Of a stretch of DNA of 64,000 nt, positions 23,952 through 32,126 are shown one piece after another (position 1 is the stretch's first letter; each line of letters begins with the position of its first letter). This DNA is from Algoriphagus yeomjeoni (GTDB taxonomy: Bacteria > Bacteroidota > Bacteroidia > Cytophagales > Cyclobacteriaceae), in the NCBI RefSeq assembly GCF_003259505.1, contig NZ_QLLK01000002.1, positions 1 through 64,000 of the forward strand, given 5' to 3'. The position numbers were made by a program, and so were the translations under genes. The notes below the pieces were generated by a model. It did no database searches. It had not been told where the DNA came from and worked only from the letters and a program-made list of their open reading frames with translations.

Positions 23952-24779
23952 TTAATCTTTTAAAAATTTCAAATAGGCTTTAGCCATCTTTTCATCATAC
24001 TTATTGGTAGCATATGCTGGGCCATTGTAGCATTTAGCGAATTTCGCCCAATTCTTAGCCTGCAAATGCTCTAAACAACCATTCTTTAAAATATATCGTC
24101 CAAAAACTTCTAGGTGATTCCGCTCATGGATGTACATTTCATCAACAAATTGCTGAACAGAAGGGTAACCCAACGGAATAGCATGAAATCCCATTACTTG
24201 GTAACTCCCCCAAGATGCTGAGGCTAATGCAGCCTCTCTAAATCGTGGTTCTGAAGATATGCTTGCTGCCTGTTCTAAACGCTCATACTCTCTTGGCCCA
24301 CCTAAGTAGTGCTTTCTAGTAAAGCTTTTATAAAGGACATTTTGATTTGTATCGTTGGCAAAATCTTCTGGGTTTATTCCCCTTGCTTTCAATTGCCTCC
24401 AAAAAATATGGCCTTCAAATAAAATCTTTGGCCTTCCATCTATGAAAAATCCTTTCCCTGAGCTTTCAACCTCATTTACTGCCTTTACGGCTGCGAGATC
24501 GACCTGATACCTTTTTGAGAAATCTACCAGATCCTGCTCACCGAGAAATATGCCACCAAAAACTTCGGCTGGCTTCGTTTTGTCAAAAAGCATGGTCCAT
24601 GTTTTGATTCCTACTTCCCCATCAACTACAAGTTGATTTTTACTCTGGAAATCCTTGACAGCTAAATCTGTCTCAACACCAAAATAACCGGAAGAAGGAG
24701 CGTCATAACCTAACTTTCTTAAGAGTTCCTGTAAAAATGATACAGAGGAACCTCTTGATTTGAGTTTTATGTATTGCAT
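23952..24779 (-). CDS. N-acetylmuramidase-type lysozyme with peptidoglycan-binding domain
   Basis: 275 residues: an N-terminal peptidoglycan-binding domain (about 1-70, with L-Q-E-L-L-R-K-L-G-Y and V-D-G-E-V-G-I-K-T-W) followed by a DUF3380/N-acetylmuramidase domain (about 80-270) with the catalytic Glu in E-V-E-S-S-G and the conserved A-S-W-G-S-Y-Q-V-M-G. It would cut the glycan backbone of murein. ATG 24779 is chosen because an upstream in-frame start at 24812 lies inside the helicase terminator. No signal peptide is visible, as in phage endolysins, so export would need a holin-like or lytic route. Confidence 0.85.
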   Translation of the reverse strand: MQYIKLKSRGSSVSFLQELLRKLGYDAPSSGYFGVETDLAVKDFQSKNQLVVDGEVGIKTWTMLFDKTKPAEVFGGIFLGEQDLVDFSKRYQVDLAAVKAVNEVESSGKGFFIDGRPKILFEGHIFWRQLKARGINPEDFANDTNQNVLYKSFTRKHYLGGPREYERLEQAASISSEPRFREAALASASWGSYQVMGFHAIPLGYPSVQQFVDEMYIHERNHLEVFGRYILKNGCLEHLQAKNWAKFAKCYNGPAYATNKYDEKMAKAYLKFLKD

Positions 24780-24792
24780 TACGATACGATTT

Positions 24793-24828
24793 AAAAATAA
24801 AAAGTACTTCAAGTTAATTGAAGTACTT
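24793..24828 (-). terminator. Terminator of the DEAD-box helicase gene
   Basis: AAGTACTTCAA (24802-24812) and TTGAAGTACTT (24818-24828) make an 11-bp stem. On the minus strand TTTTTATTTTT follows. It lies about 28 nt after the helicase stop. Confidence 0.85.
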
Positions 24829-24855
24829 CATAATCGCAATGACTTAATTAATAGC

Positions 24856-26250
24856 TTATTCTGGATCTATCACATTTTTCCGGTTTCCAAATTTACCTGG
24901 CTTGGCTGGTTTTGGTTCAGTAGCAGTCTTTGGTTCCGCCAGTTTTTTAGATTCCGCAGGTTTGGAACTTGCTTCAACCGGCGCTCCAGGATTAGTGTTT
25001 TCTCTCCTTGGAAATGGCTTTCTTTTATTCCCAGAACCTGATTTCTTGTTCTTATTAAATCCTGACTTTTTCTTTGACCCGAAGTCAGATTTGCTTTTAG
25101 AAGCAGTTCCAGTGTAGCTTGGACCAGCTTCAAATCCCTCTGGAAGTGGATTTTGAGTGACTTTCATGCCGATCAACTTCTCGATATTATCGAATTTGTA
25201 CTGATCCTTAGGATTGACAAAAGTAATTGCCTCGCCCTCCATATCTGCTCTAGCCGTACGCCCTACTCTATGAACATAGTCCTCAGGATCGGAAGGCGTA
25301 TCGTAATTAATGACCAATTCGATTCCAACTACATCAATACCACGGGAAATAATATCCGTACCAATAAGAATTTTAACAGACTTATTTTTGAAAGCAGACA
25401 TGATTTTCTCACGCTCGACTTGCTCGAGGTCTGAGTGGAATGCTTCTATTTCAAATTGCTTTCTGAGCACTTTGTAAAGTGACTTTACCTTATCCTTGGT
25501 CGAAGCAAAAATGATTACAGCTTCGTAAGCTTTTTGAGAAAGTATGTTTCTGACCAATTCCTCCTTCTGTGTATCGTACACAGAGTACATGGATTGAGTC
25601 ACACCTTTTGCTGTTTTGCCAATGGCGATAGATATTTCTGCAGGATTATTCAGAAACTTCATGCTAAACTGCCTGATCTTTGGAGGCATGGTTGCTGAGA
25701 AAAGTACTGTCTGCCGATCTTTAGGAAGGTAATTGACGATCTTAAGAATATCATCTGAGAATCCCATATCCATCATACGATCTGCTTCATCCAGAATCAA
25801 ATGCTCCAGCGTAGAAAGATCTATTTTCCCCCCAGCCAGCAAAGCTATCAGACGCCCTGGAGTAGCCACGATGATTTCTGCACCAGTTTCAAGGGCTTTC
25901 TTTTGCTGCTCCCAGACGATGCCGTCTCCACCACCATAAATCGGTATTGAGCTTATTCCCAAGAAATAAGAAAAACCCTGAATCTGCTGATCGATCTGAA
26001 TAGCAAGCTCACGGGTTGGTGCCAATATCAACGTATTTAATGTAGTGGTTCCATCCTTACTGATCTTGTTAAGAATCGGTAAGATAAATGCTGCGGTCTT
26101 ACCAGTCCCAGTCTGGGCGCAGGCGATAAGATCTTTATTTTCCATGATGACCGGAATGGCCATTTCTTGGATTGGTGTTGGTTTTTCAAAACCCATTGCA
26201 TCCAGTCCTTCTTGGAGCGAGGTTTCGAAATTAAATGATGAGAAGTCCAA
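24856..26250 (-). CDS. DEAD-box ATP-dependent RNA helicase
   Basis: About 464 residues with a full helicase core: the Q motif F-x-K-P-T-P-I-Q, motif I A-Q-T-G-T-G-K-T, Ia P-T-R-E-L-A, Ib T-P-G-R, II D-E-A-D, III S-A-T, and motif VI H-R-V-G-R-T-A-R. A basic, K/S/G/P-rich tail of about 90 residues probably binds RNA. It belongs to the RhlE/DeaD-type helicases that remodel rRNA and mRNA, often in the cold. The TTG at 26250 (L-D-F-S-S-F) is taken as start because the only longer start lies inside the -7 box of a perfect promoter upstream. A terminator-like hairpin lies at the 5' end of the leader. Confidence 0.9.
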   Translation of the reverse strand: MDFSSFNFETSLQEGLDAMGFEKPTPIQEMAIPVIMENKDLIACAQTGTGKTAAFILPILNKISKDGTTTLNTLILAPTRELAIQIDQQIQGFSYFLGISSIPIYGGGDGIVWEQQKKALETGAEIIVATPGRLIALLAGGKIDLSTLEHLILDEADRMMDMGFSDDILKIVNYLPKDRQTVLFSATMPPKIRQFSMKFLNNPAEISIAIGKTAKGVTQSMYSVYDTQKEELVRNILSQKAYEAVIIFASTKDKVKSLYKVLRKQFEIEAFHSDLEQVEREKIMSAFKNKSVKILIGTDIISRGIDVVGIELVINYDTPSDPEDYVHRVGRTARADMEGEAITFVNPKDQYKFDNIEKLIGMKVTQNPLPEGFEAGPSYTGTASKSKSDFGSKKKSGFNKNKKSGSGNKRKPFPRRENTNPGAPVEASSKPAESKKLAEPKTATEPKPAKPGKFGNRKNVIDPE

Positions 26251-26272
26251 ATTGAGTGATTGTAGTATTATA

Positions 26273-26300
26273 AAAAGGAGGCGCTTTCGTTTACGCCTCT
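26273..26300 (-). promoter_or_regulatory. Hairpin plus U-run in the helicase leader (possible attenuator)
   Basis: On the minus strand GAGGCG (26299-26294), a 10-nt loop and CGCCTC (26283-26278) are followed by C and T5. The hairpin lies immediately after the -7 box, so the transcript would begin at or just before its 5' arm. It may be an attenuator or a 5' stabilising stem. Confidence 0.55.
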
Positions 26301-26301
26301 T

Positions 26302-26334
26302 CAAATATAGCCCCTAATTGTACAGAAACACAAA
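26302..26334 (-). promoter_or_regulatory. Promoter of the DEAD-box helicase
   Basis: On the minus strand TTTG (26334-26331), a 21-nt spacer and TATATTTG (26309-26302) give a perfect Bacteroidota promoter. The remaining upstream region to 26570 shows no gene. Confidence 0.75.
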
Positions 26335-26570
26335 TAGTTGGCTTTTAGAAAGTGCTAATATCGAATTCAATCCAAGTTTAAAGGATTTGATCTGGCTTCA
26401 ATCTATCAATTAAGCTATATTGAAAATTATCCTGAATCTTCATTTGGTTTTAATTCAGAAACCGAAATGATTACTTTCTACTTCATATTTTAGTTTAGCC
26501 AACACACTCAATTTCAAAGATGATTTAAATCCATACACGATTTAGATCTTGTAATCAAATCACTTTTTCT

Positions 26571-28439
26571 ATGAAAAAAATATATCTAATCACATTGCTA
26601 TTACTGAGTATGAACTCCTTTGGCCAAGGTTTACCAGGCTTGGGAGCTGGAACTACCCCAACCAATAAGCCCATACTTCATGGAAAAAACTGGGTAGCGA
26701 TTACTGGAAAACCACTAGGGGCAACTGCCGGAGCTACTATTTTTCAACAAGGTGGAAATGCCGTAGATGCTGCCTGCGCGATGATTGCAGCCACTTCAAC
26801 TATGTGGGATGTGCTTTCTTGGGGTGGAGAAACTCAGGCATTGATATACAACCCAAATACGAAAAAGGTAATTGCAATCAATGCATTGGGATATGCTCCC
26901 ACTGGAGCTACAGTTGAGTTTTATAAATCTCAGGGGATGGATTACCCACCTCAATATGGACCACTGGCAGCCACTACTCCTGGAACTCCCGGCGGTATAA
27001 TGACCATGCTTGCAGAATATGGCACCATGAGTCTAGAGCAGGTCCTCAAACCTTCTATGGAACTTGCTAAAGGATATCCTATCGAAGCACAAACTGCTAA
27101 TGCGATGGAATCTCAGAAAGCTCGAATCAAAGAATGGCCTTATTCAACAAAGATTTTCCTCCCTCATTTAGGGGAAGAAAGGGAGGCTCCAGAAGTGGGC
27201 GAGATCTTCATTCAAGATGATTTACTCCAAACACTATCCAAATTGGTAGAAGCTGAAAAGAAAGCTTTGAAAGAGGGAAAACCCAGAAAAGAAGCAATCT
27301 ATGCAGCATATGACAGGTTTTACAGAGGTGATATTGCAAAGGAAATTGTAAGAGGAACACGGGAACAAGGTGGACTTTTTACGGAAGCCGACTTGGCTAA
27401 TTGGAAAGTGAAAATTGAAGAGCCACTGCACATCAATTACAAGGGAATTGATGTTTACAAATTGCAAGAGTGGACTCAGGGTCCTGTGTTGCTTCAATCT
27501 TTGAATATTCTGGAGAATTTTGACCTTAAGTCTATGGGATACAATTCCGCCAATTACATCCATACAGTTTATCAAGCAATGAATTTGGCTTTTGCAGACC
27601 GAGATTTTTATTATGGGGATCCAGCTTATGTTGAATCTCCAATGAAAGGGTTACTCTCGAAAGAATACGCGAAAGAACGATCCAAATTAATAGGAGAAGT
27701 AAACGATCCAAAAATCACAGCTGGTGACCCCTATCCTTTTCAAGGTGGAACTAATCCCTACCTGGATATTCTAAACAAGAATCAAGAGGCCATGGCTTCG
27801 CTTACTCCAGATCAGTTCAATTCGACTCTTGACGAACATTTTATCTCTGGCTTTCAAAGCGGTACTACTTCTGTGGAAACTGCAGACGCTGAAGGCTGGG
27901 TAGTGTCTGTCACTCCAAGTGGCGGTTGGATTCCTGCGGTAGTTGCAGGCAATACAGGAGTAGGCTTGTCACAGCGAATGCAAAGTTTCGTCTTGGATGA
28001 AAAACTCAGCCCATACAATCTTCCCGAGCCAGGAAAAAGGCCCAGAGTAACACTCACTCCAAGTTTAGCAATGAAGGATGGGAAGCCTTTGCTTGCATTT
28101 GCAGTGCAAGGCGGAGACTCCCAAGATCAGAATCTTTTGCAGCTTTTCTTGAATATTGTGGAATTCGATATGAATGTTCAGGAAGCTACAGAAGCAGCAA
28201 ACTTCAATTCTTATCAAATGCAAAGCTCCTTTGGAGATCATGAATCGCGTCCAGGAGCTATGGTTGTGAGAGAAGATACACCAACTTGGTTACGAAAAGA
28301 ATTAGCAGAAAAAGGCTATAACATAGAACTTTGGAACAAGACTTCCGGACCAGTCAACGCGATATGGTTTGACTGGAAGCATGGAACCTTCTGGGGAGGG
28401 AGTAGTGATTATGGAGATGATTACGGGATAGCCTGGTAG
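26571..28439 (+). CDS. Gamma-glutamyltransferase-family enzyme
   Basis: 622-residue secreted Ntn-hydrolase precursor with a signal peptide (ending S-F-G-Q at residue 19). The large-subunit part begins with G-A-T-A-G-A-T-I-F-Q-Q-G-G-N-A-V-D-A, typical of GGT. The processing and nucleophile Thr is expected in G-T-T-S-V-E-T-A-D-A-E-G near residue 425, and the small subunit contains the R-P-R-V-T-L-T-P-S segment. It hydrolyses or transfers gamma-glutamyl groups (glutathione and related peptides) in the periplasm. Compared with E. coli GGT the S-x-Y after the nucleophile is replaced by V-E-T, so it may be one of the more distant acylase-like GGTs. It is followed by an SGNH gene 34 bp downstream. 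Confidence 0.88.
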   Translation: MKKIYLITLLLLSMNSFGQGLPGLGAGTTPTNKPILHGKNWVAITGKPLGATAGATIFQQGGNAVDAACAMIAATSTMWDVLSWGGETQALIYNPNTKKVIAINALGYAPTGATVEFYKSQGMDYPPQYGPLAATTPGTPGGIMTMLAEYGTMSLEQVLKPSMELAKGYPIEAQTANAMESQKARIKEWPYSTKIFLPHLGEEREAPEVGEIFIQDDLLQTLSKLVEAEKKALKEGKPRKEAIYAAYDRFYRGDIAKEIVRGTREQGGLFTEADLANWKVKIEEPLHINYKGIDVYKLQEWTQGPVLLQSLNILENFDLKSMGYNSANYIHTVYQAMNLAFADRDFYYGDPAYVESPMKGLLSKEYAKERSKLIGEVNDPKITAGDPYPFQGGTNPYLDILNKNQEAMASLTPDQFNSTLDEHFISGFQSGTTSVETADAEGWVVSVTPSGGWIPAVVAGNTGVGLSQRMQSFVLDEKLSPYNLPEPGKRPRVTLTPSLAMKDGKPLLAFAVQGGDSQDQNLLQLFLNIVEFDMNVQEATEAANFNSYQMQSSFGDHESRPGAMVVREDTPTWLRKELAEKGYNIELWNKTSGPVNAIWFDWKHGTFWGGSSDYGDDYGIAW

Positions 28440-28473
28440 CTAATCAATTGAAAAGCCTAAATATTCTAAAAGA

Positions 28474-29127
28474 ATGAACAAAAGTATTCTATCCTACGCC
28501 TTACTGATTTTACTTTGCTTAACTGCGTTTAGGGTAAAACAGCCTAATATTTTGATTATTGGAGATTCTATTTCTATAGGGTATACGCCATTTGTAATAG
28601 ATCATTTCAAAGGGAAAGCAACAGTCACCCACAATCCTGGCAATGCTCAGCACACTGGAACTGGGCTGGAAAAAATAGATGAATGGCTTGGGAATGAAGA
28701 GTGGGAGATTGTACAGTTTAATTGGGGTTTGTGGGACCTTGCCTACAGACATATTGATGCAAAACCCTATGGTAACCGAGATAAGGTCAATGGGACAGTT
28801 ACTTATTCGGTGGAGGAATATGCTAAAAATCTGGACTCGCTGGTGACCCAGATCAAATCAAAAACCGATGCCAAATTGGTTTTTGTGACTACCACTTATG
28901 TTCCAGAAGAAGAAGCTGGCAGATTTACAACTGATCCAGAAAAATACAATACTGCTGCGATCTCCGTGATGAAAAAACATGATGTACTAATCAATGACAT
29001 CTATCAAAAGTCAAAAAAGATTCACAAGAATCATGGAATAGGTTCAAATGATGTGCATTATAAAAAAAAGGGATATAAGTTATTGGGGGAAAATATTAGT
29101 AGCTTTTTAGAAAAACAGCTGGAGTAA
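28474..29127 (+). CDS. SGNH/GDSL hydrolase
   Basis: 217-residue SGNH hydrolase. The N-terminus is hydrophobic (signal or anchor, about residues 5-20), then I-I-G-D-S-I-S-I-G gives the catalytic serine, N-W-G-L-W-D-L the oxyanion region, and N-D-V-H-Y near the C-terminus the Asp-His pair. It probably removes acyl groups from carbohydrates or lipids in the envelope. It lies 34 bp after the gamma-glutamyltransferase and 31 bp before the GyrI-like gene, so the three may form one transcript, although no functional link is evident. Confidence 0.85.
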   Translation: MNKSILSYALLILLCLTAFRVKQPNILIIGDSISIGYTPFVIDHFKGKATVTHNPGNAQHTGTGLEKIDEWLGNEEWEIVQFNWGLWDLAYRHIDAKPYGNRDKVNGTVTYSVEEYAKNLDSLVTQIKSKTDAKLVFVTTTYVPEEEAGRFTTDPEKYNTAAISVMKKHDVLINDIYQKSKKIHKNHGIGSNDVHYKKKGYKLLGENISSFLEKQLE

Positions 29128-29158
29128 CTATTCACCTAAACACTTTGAAAATTTTAAG

Positions 29159-29647
29159 ATGGCACCAACTATTAAAAATCTTCCTGAAACATTACTCATA
29201 GGTAAAAAAGTGAGAATGAACTTCTTGAACAACAGAACTCAAGAGCTTTGGAAATCTTTTATGCCTAGAAAAAAAGAGATTTTGAATAGTATAGGCGATG
29301 ATCTGTATTCTGTAGAAGTATATGATTCCCTCTCCTATTTCGATACTTTTTCTCCTGCAAATGAGTTCGATAAATGGGCTGCCGTGAAGGTAGAGGATGG
29401 TAAATCTCCACCAGAGGATATGGAAAAGCTGACTATTCCCTCCGGTCTTTATGCAGTATTCCTATTTAAGGGAAAAGCTAGTGAAGCTCCCGCTATGTAT
29501 CAATATATTTTGGGCACCTGGATGCCAAGTTCAGAATACCAATTGGATCATCGACCTCATTTTGCTGTGATGGGAGAAAAACACAAGAATAATGACCCGG
29601 ATTCCGAGGAGGAGTTTTGGATTCCGATAAAATCTAAAAGTGATTGA
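29159..29647 (+). CDS. GyrI-like / AraC effector-binding-domain protein
   Basis: 162-residue single-domain protein of the GyrI-like (SHS2) small-molecule-binding superfamily, showing A-V-K-V-E-D followed by I-P-S-G-L-Y-A-V-F-L-F-K-G and the C-terminal F-W-I-P-I signature. Stand-alone members can bind drugs, haem or bacteriochlorin-type ligands, or act as hydrolases; the ligand here is unknown. Cytoplasmic, with no HTH. It is the last gene before a hairpin terminator. Confidence 0.83.
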   Translation: MAPTIKNLPETLLIGKKVRMNFLNNRTQELWKSFMPRKKEILNSIGDDLYSVEVYDSLSYFDTFSPANEFDKWAAVKVEDGKSPPEDMEKLTIPSGLYAVFLFKGKASEAPAMYQYILGTWMPSSEYQLDHRPHFAVMGEKHKNNDPDSEEEFWIPIKSKSD

Positions 29648-29651
29648 TGAA

Positions 29652-29684
29652 AAAGAGTGCCCAAGGATCATTTCTGGGCACTTT
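29652..29684. terminator. Terminator between convergent GyrI-like and lipoprotein genes
   Basis: AGTGCCCA (29655-29662) pairs with TGGGCACT (29675-29682). T-rich sequence follows on both strands (TTTATAGCTTTT on plus, CTTTTTC on minus). Confidence 0.75.
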
Positions 29685-29713
29685 ATAGCTTTTGGCTACA
29701 TTATATTATTCGA

Positions 29714-30058
29714 TTAGCTTGATTCCTTAAATCCCAAATCCAGCATCTTGCTTTTCTGATCTTTTGGAACTGCCACATTAAAACGCTTTCCAGTAGTGCA
29801 AAAACATGCATAGCAACCTTGCACTACACCATCTCCCGTAATCGATAATACTTTTGCTCTCTTCACTCCTTCTACCTTCAGGTAATCTTCGATGGCATTC
29901 TCCGTTTCTGCATTAGATGTGTTTGAGTTTGTGTTCCATGGATCAGCACAACCAGTTTGATCCCAGTAGAATTCTATCCAGCCAATCGGCACATTATCCT
30001 CCTGACAACTTTGGAGAAATAGAAGAAGTAGTACCGGAAGTGCTAAATAGTATTTCAT
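29714..30058 (-). CDS. Hypothetical Cys-containing lipoprotein
   Basis: 114 residues with a lipoprotein leader (L-L-F-L-Q-S-C at residues 12-18), then a small alpha/beta domain with V-K-R-A-K-V-L-S-I-T-G-D-G and a Cys cluster C-Y-A-C-F-C near residue 83. The Cys-x2-Cys-x-Cys cluster could bind a metal or be a disulfide site. I do not recognise the family. Monocistronic, convergent with the GyrI-like gene. Confidence 0.7.
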   Translation of the reverse strand: MKYYLALPVLLLLFLQSCQEDNVPIGWIEFYWDQTGCADPWNTNSNTSNAETENAIEDYLKVEGVKRAKVLSITGDGVVQGCYACFCTTGKRFNVAVPKDQKSKMLDLGFKESS

Positions 30059-30144
30059 TGAAAGGATTTATAAAAAGACGATAGAGTAAGACTAGATGCT
30101 ACAAATCATCCGAAGCATTTCCTCTAAGAGTCATTGCATCCTCA

Positions 30145-30170
30145 TGGTCTGTATCTCCACAGACCCTTTT
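30145..30170 (+). terminator. Orphan plus-strand terminator-like hairpin
   Basis: GGTCTGT and ACAGACC (7 bp, loop ATCTCC) are followed by CTTTTTAA on the plus strand. Both neighbouring genes are on the minus strand and the last plus-strand gene ends 500 nt earlier with its own terminator. A small plus-strand RNA from about 30060-30170 is possible; no promoter was recognised. Confidence 0.4.
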
Positions 30171-30190
30171 TAATCACAAAAAAAACAATT

Positions 30191-30223
30191 TTTGCTCGCG
30201 TTCTCTGTGCCACCCTCCGCGAC
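30191..30223 (-). repeat. Copy of a dispersed intergenic repeat (GCGGAGGGTGRCACAGAG type)
   Basis: The complement reads GCGGAGGGTGGCACAGAGAA, which matches the core repeated three times at 58.8-59.2 kb. It lies directly behind the stop of the DUF6909-like gene and is not part of a coding frame. Confidence 0.6.
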
Positions 30224-30239
30224 TTTTGGGTTTCCCAAT

Positions 30240-31907
30240 TTACCCAAAAAGCTTCTCCAAGATCTTGTATGTAATCAAATAGGTAGGCCTCACTCCTTCC
30301 ATTCCCAGAGCTCCTGAAGCAAGCGTACTTCCAGTCTCCAATGGATTGTCTGAAGCGTAGTAAGCGTAAAGTACTTTCACATTGGAGCGAATGGATTTAC
30401 GGATTTTGGATGCCGACTGAATGGCCTTTTGGTAGTGGGCACCTTCCATTTCAAGACCAACTGCTTTCCATGAAGATTCCATAAAGTAGGTTAGGATGTC
30501 TTTATTCTGAAGAGAAGTACCCAAAACCGAAATCATAGGCCCTTCATATACGCCCAGTCCAAAACCTTCAAAATCTGCTTTCTTCAGTTCATTTTTGAAA
30601 GGATAGTTATCTGCAGTTCCTTCAAATACGTGTGCATTTGGAATCATTAAGTCGCCTTTGCCACCGTATAAAATTCCAGCTTTTCCCATAATAGAGGTAG
30701 AAACTATGTCGAGAGGAATTTGCTTTCCATCTTTATTATATGGCTTAAGCAACTCATCAAAGCATTCATACGCTTGCTCACCAAACGCGTAATCCATCAC
30801 CACAAACACTGGTCGCTTTGAATGCTCTTTTGGCAACTTCACTCCAGGGATTAATTCATCTTTCTCCAAAAGTGCAGTATCTATGATCTGCGCGCCAATG
30901 TTGGTCCCTGACTCATCGGGCAGATTGATAAACCCATGATTTGCAGCATATTTATCAATGGCTTGACCTTTATTGTTTTTGGCTTTGACAGAGATATCCA
31001 TTACCACCTTTTCAAGTGATTCGTAGTTCTTCAGACCTAGCAATTGAGGAGCGTAGATTGTATTCACAACCGAGTGAAGGTTGGCAGAAATAATGTGGAT
31101 AGGACGCTTCAGTAAATTGTGCTCATCCAAGGCAATTTTTATTCTTCTTGCCCACATTTCTCCATACACGTGATGGCCGATTCGCTCTCTAAGCGTAGTG
31201 GAAAATGAAATCTCGCGGTCCAGATTTTTGGTTGCTTCCTCCTGTGCTAGTTTTCCCATGTGATAAACAATGGAAAATAGGCTATTGGAATTATTGCTTT
31301 TCTCAAATTTATCTACAGCCTGAATCGTCTCTTCGTAAGTTCTACCGATCAGGTGACTTAAGTATGCAGAAGCTGCTTCCTTCTCAAACTCCTCACCTGC
31401 CGCTTCCTTTTGTACAAACTCTTCGAGCATCAGCCAATTGGTAGAAATTTTCCCTTTAGGATCTGTGCTATTGTTATAGATTTTGTTTGACTCTATGTAT
31501 AAAAATGTCAAGTGAGTCAAAATATCGTAGATATCAGAACGGCCTCTGGTCATCTCCACATACATGATGTGCTCATCTAGTCGGTAGCAATTTCTCTTTC
31601 GCTTGGCCGGAACAATCGCCTCTAGTTTTGAAGTTTCATAGCCTTCCCGGCTAATAAGACGTACAAACCGACACTCTTCAATGCCTCTTGGAAGTCGCTC
31701 CATGACGTAAAGCAAACCATCCAATTCGATTTTTTCATTGTCCGTAACCAATCCGTAGATCTCAGGACTCAACACGCGTAATGCATCAACAAGACTTTCA
31801 CCAGATACTCCCATTGGTTTATAACTACCTCTGGTAAAAAGGTGTCTCATCGTAATATACAATCGCTCGATCGCAGCTCTGGATTCGTGTGCTCTAGTTC
31901 TCTTCAT
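30240..31907 (-). CDS. Conserved Bacteroidota protein (DUF6909-like)
   Basis: 555-residue soluble protein without signal peptide. The N-terminal part (about 1-240) is helical and rich in charged residues. The C-terminal part (about 270-550) is alpha/beta and contains V-F-V-V-M-D-Y-A-F-G and V-G-L-E-M-E-G-A-H-Y. The latter resembles the M-E-x-A motif by which PNP/UDP-type nucleoside phosphorylases hold ribose. I believe it belongs to DUF6909; no function is established. ATG 31907 is chosen over TTG 31928 because a TACTTTTG -7 box (31938-31931) ends just upstream. A nucleoside-binding role is inference from one motif. Confidence 0.75.
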   Translation of the reverse strand: MKRTRAHESRAAIERLYITMRHLFTRGSYKPMGVSGESLVDALRVLSPEIYGLVTDNEKIELDGLLYVMERLPRGIEECRFVRLISREGYETSKLEAIVPAKRKRNCYRLDEHIMYVEMTRGRSDIYDILTHLTFLYIESNKIYNNSTDPKGKISTNWLMLEEFVQKEAAGEEFEKEAASAYLSHLIGRTYEETIQAVDKFEKSNNSNSLFSIVYHMGKLAQEEATKNLDREISFSTTLRERIGHHVYGEMWARRIKIALDEHNLLKRPIHIISANLHSVVNTIYAPQLLGLKNYESLEKVVMDISVKAKNNKGQAIDKYAANHGFINLPDESGTNIGAQIIDTALLEKDELIPGVKLPKEHSKRPVFVVMDYAFGEQAYECFDELLKPYNKDGKQIPLDIVSTSIMGKAGILYGGKGDLMIPNAHVFEGTADNYPFKNELKKADFEGFGLGVYEGPMISVLGTSLQNKDILTYFMESSWKAVGLEMEGAHYQKAIQSASKIRKSIRSNVKVLYAYYASDNPLETGSTLASGALGMEGVRPTYLITYKILEKLFG

Positions 31908-31930
31908 AAATGCAAGTGGGTTTTGCAAGG

Positions 31931-31938
31931 CAAAAGTA
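31931..31938 (-). promoter_or_regulatory. -7 promoter box of the DUF6909-like gene
   Basis: On the minus strand TACTTTTG matches TANNTTTG. The nearest TTG is 25 nt upstream (31966-31964), slightly beyond the usual 17-23 spacing and inside the neighbouring dispersed repeat. Confidence 0.45.
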
Positions 31939-31950
31939 CTAAATACTATT

Positions 31951-32124
31951 TTATGATTATCCGCAATGATGCCAGTAGCCTTAGATTCTTTGCTTGGTTG
32001 GCTGGAAGACCCCTGCCCGAACTACAGGCGGGGATGACCGAAGACCGAAGCGGCCTCAAAGCTAGGGTATACCATCTATTAAGTCGCTTTTATCTATTTA
32101 CTGGTAACAAAGAGGATATACATA
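31951..32124 (-). repeat. MITE-like dispersed repeat copy 1, with a REP-like hairpin inserted
   Basis: The complement of this segment is nearly identical to 49807-49945 over about 139 nt, with only scattered substitutions. It carries an extra 35 nt: a 29-nt hairpin element (32011-32039, arms CCCCTGCC and GGCGGGG) flanked by the 6-nt direct repeat GAAGAC (32005-32010 and 32040-32045). It fills the gap between msrA and the DUF6909-like gene, beginning 3 nt after the msrA stop. Confidence 0.8.
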
Positions 32125-32126
32125 TA

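Noticed and set aside
26251..26304. Longer N-terminus for the DEAD-box helicase starting at TTG 26304
   Set aside because: The codon lies inside the -7 box of a perfect promoter and the added residues translate the leader hairpin.
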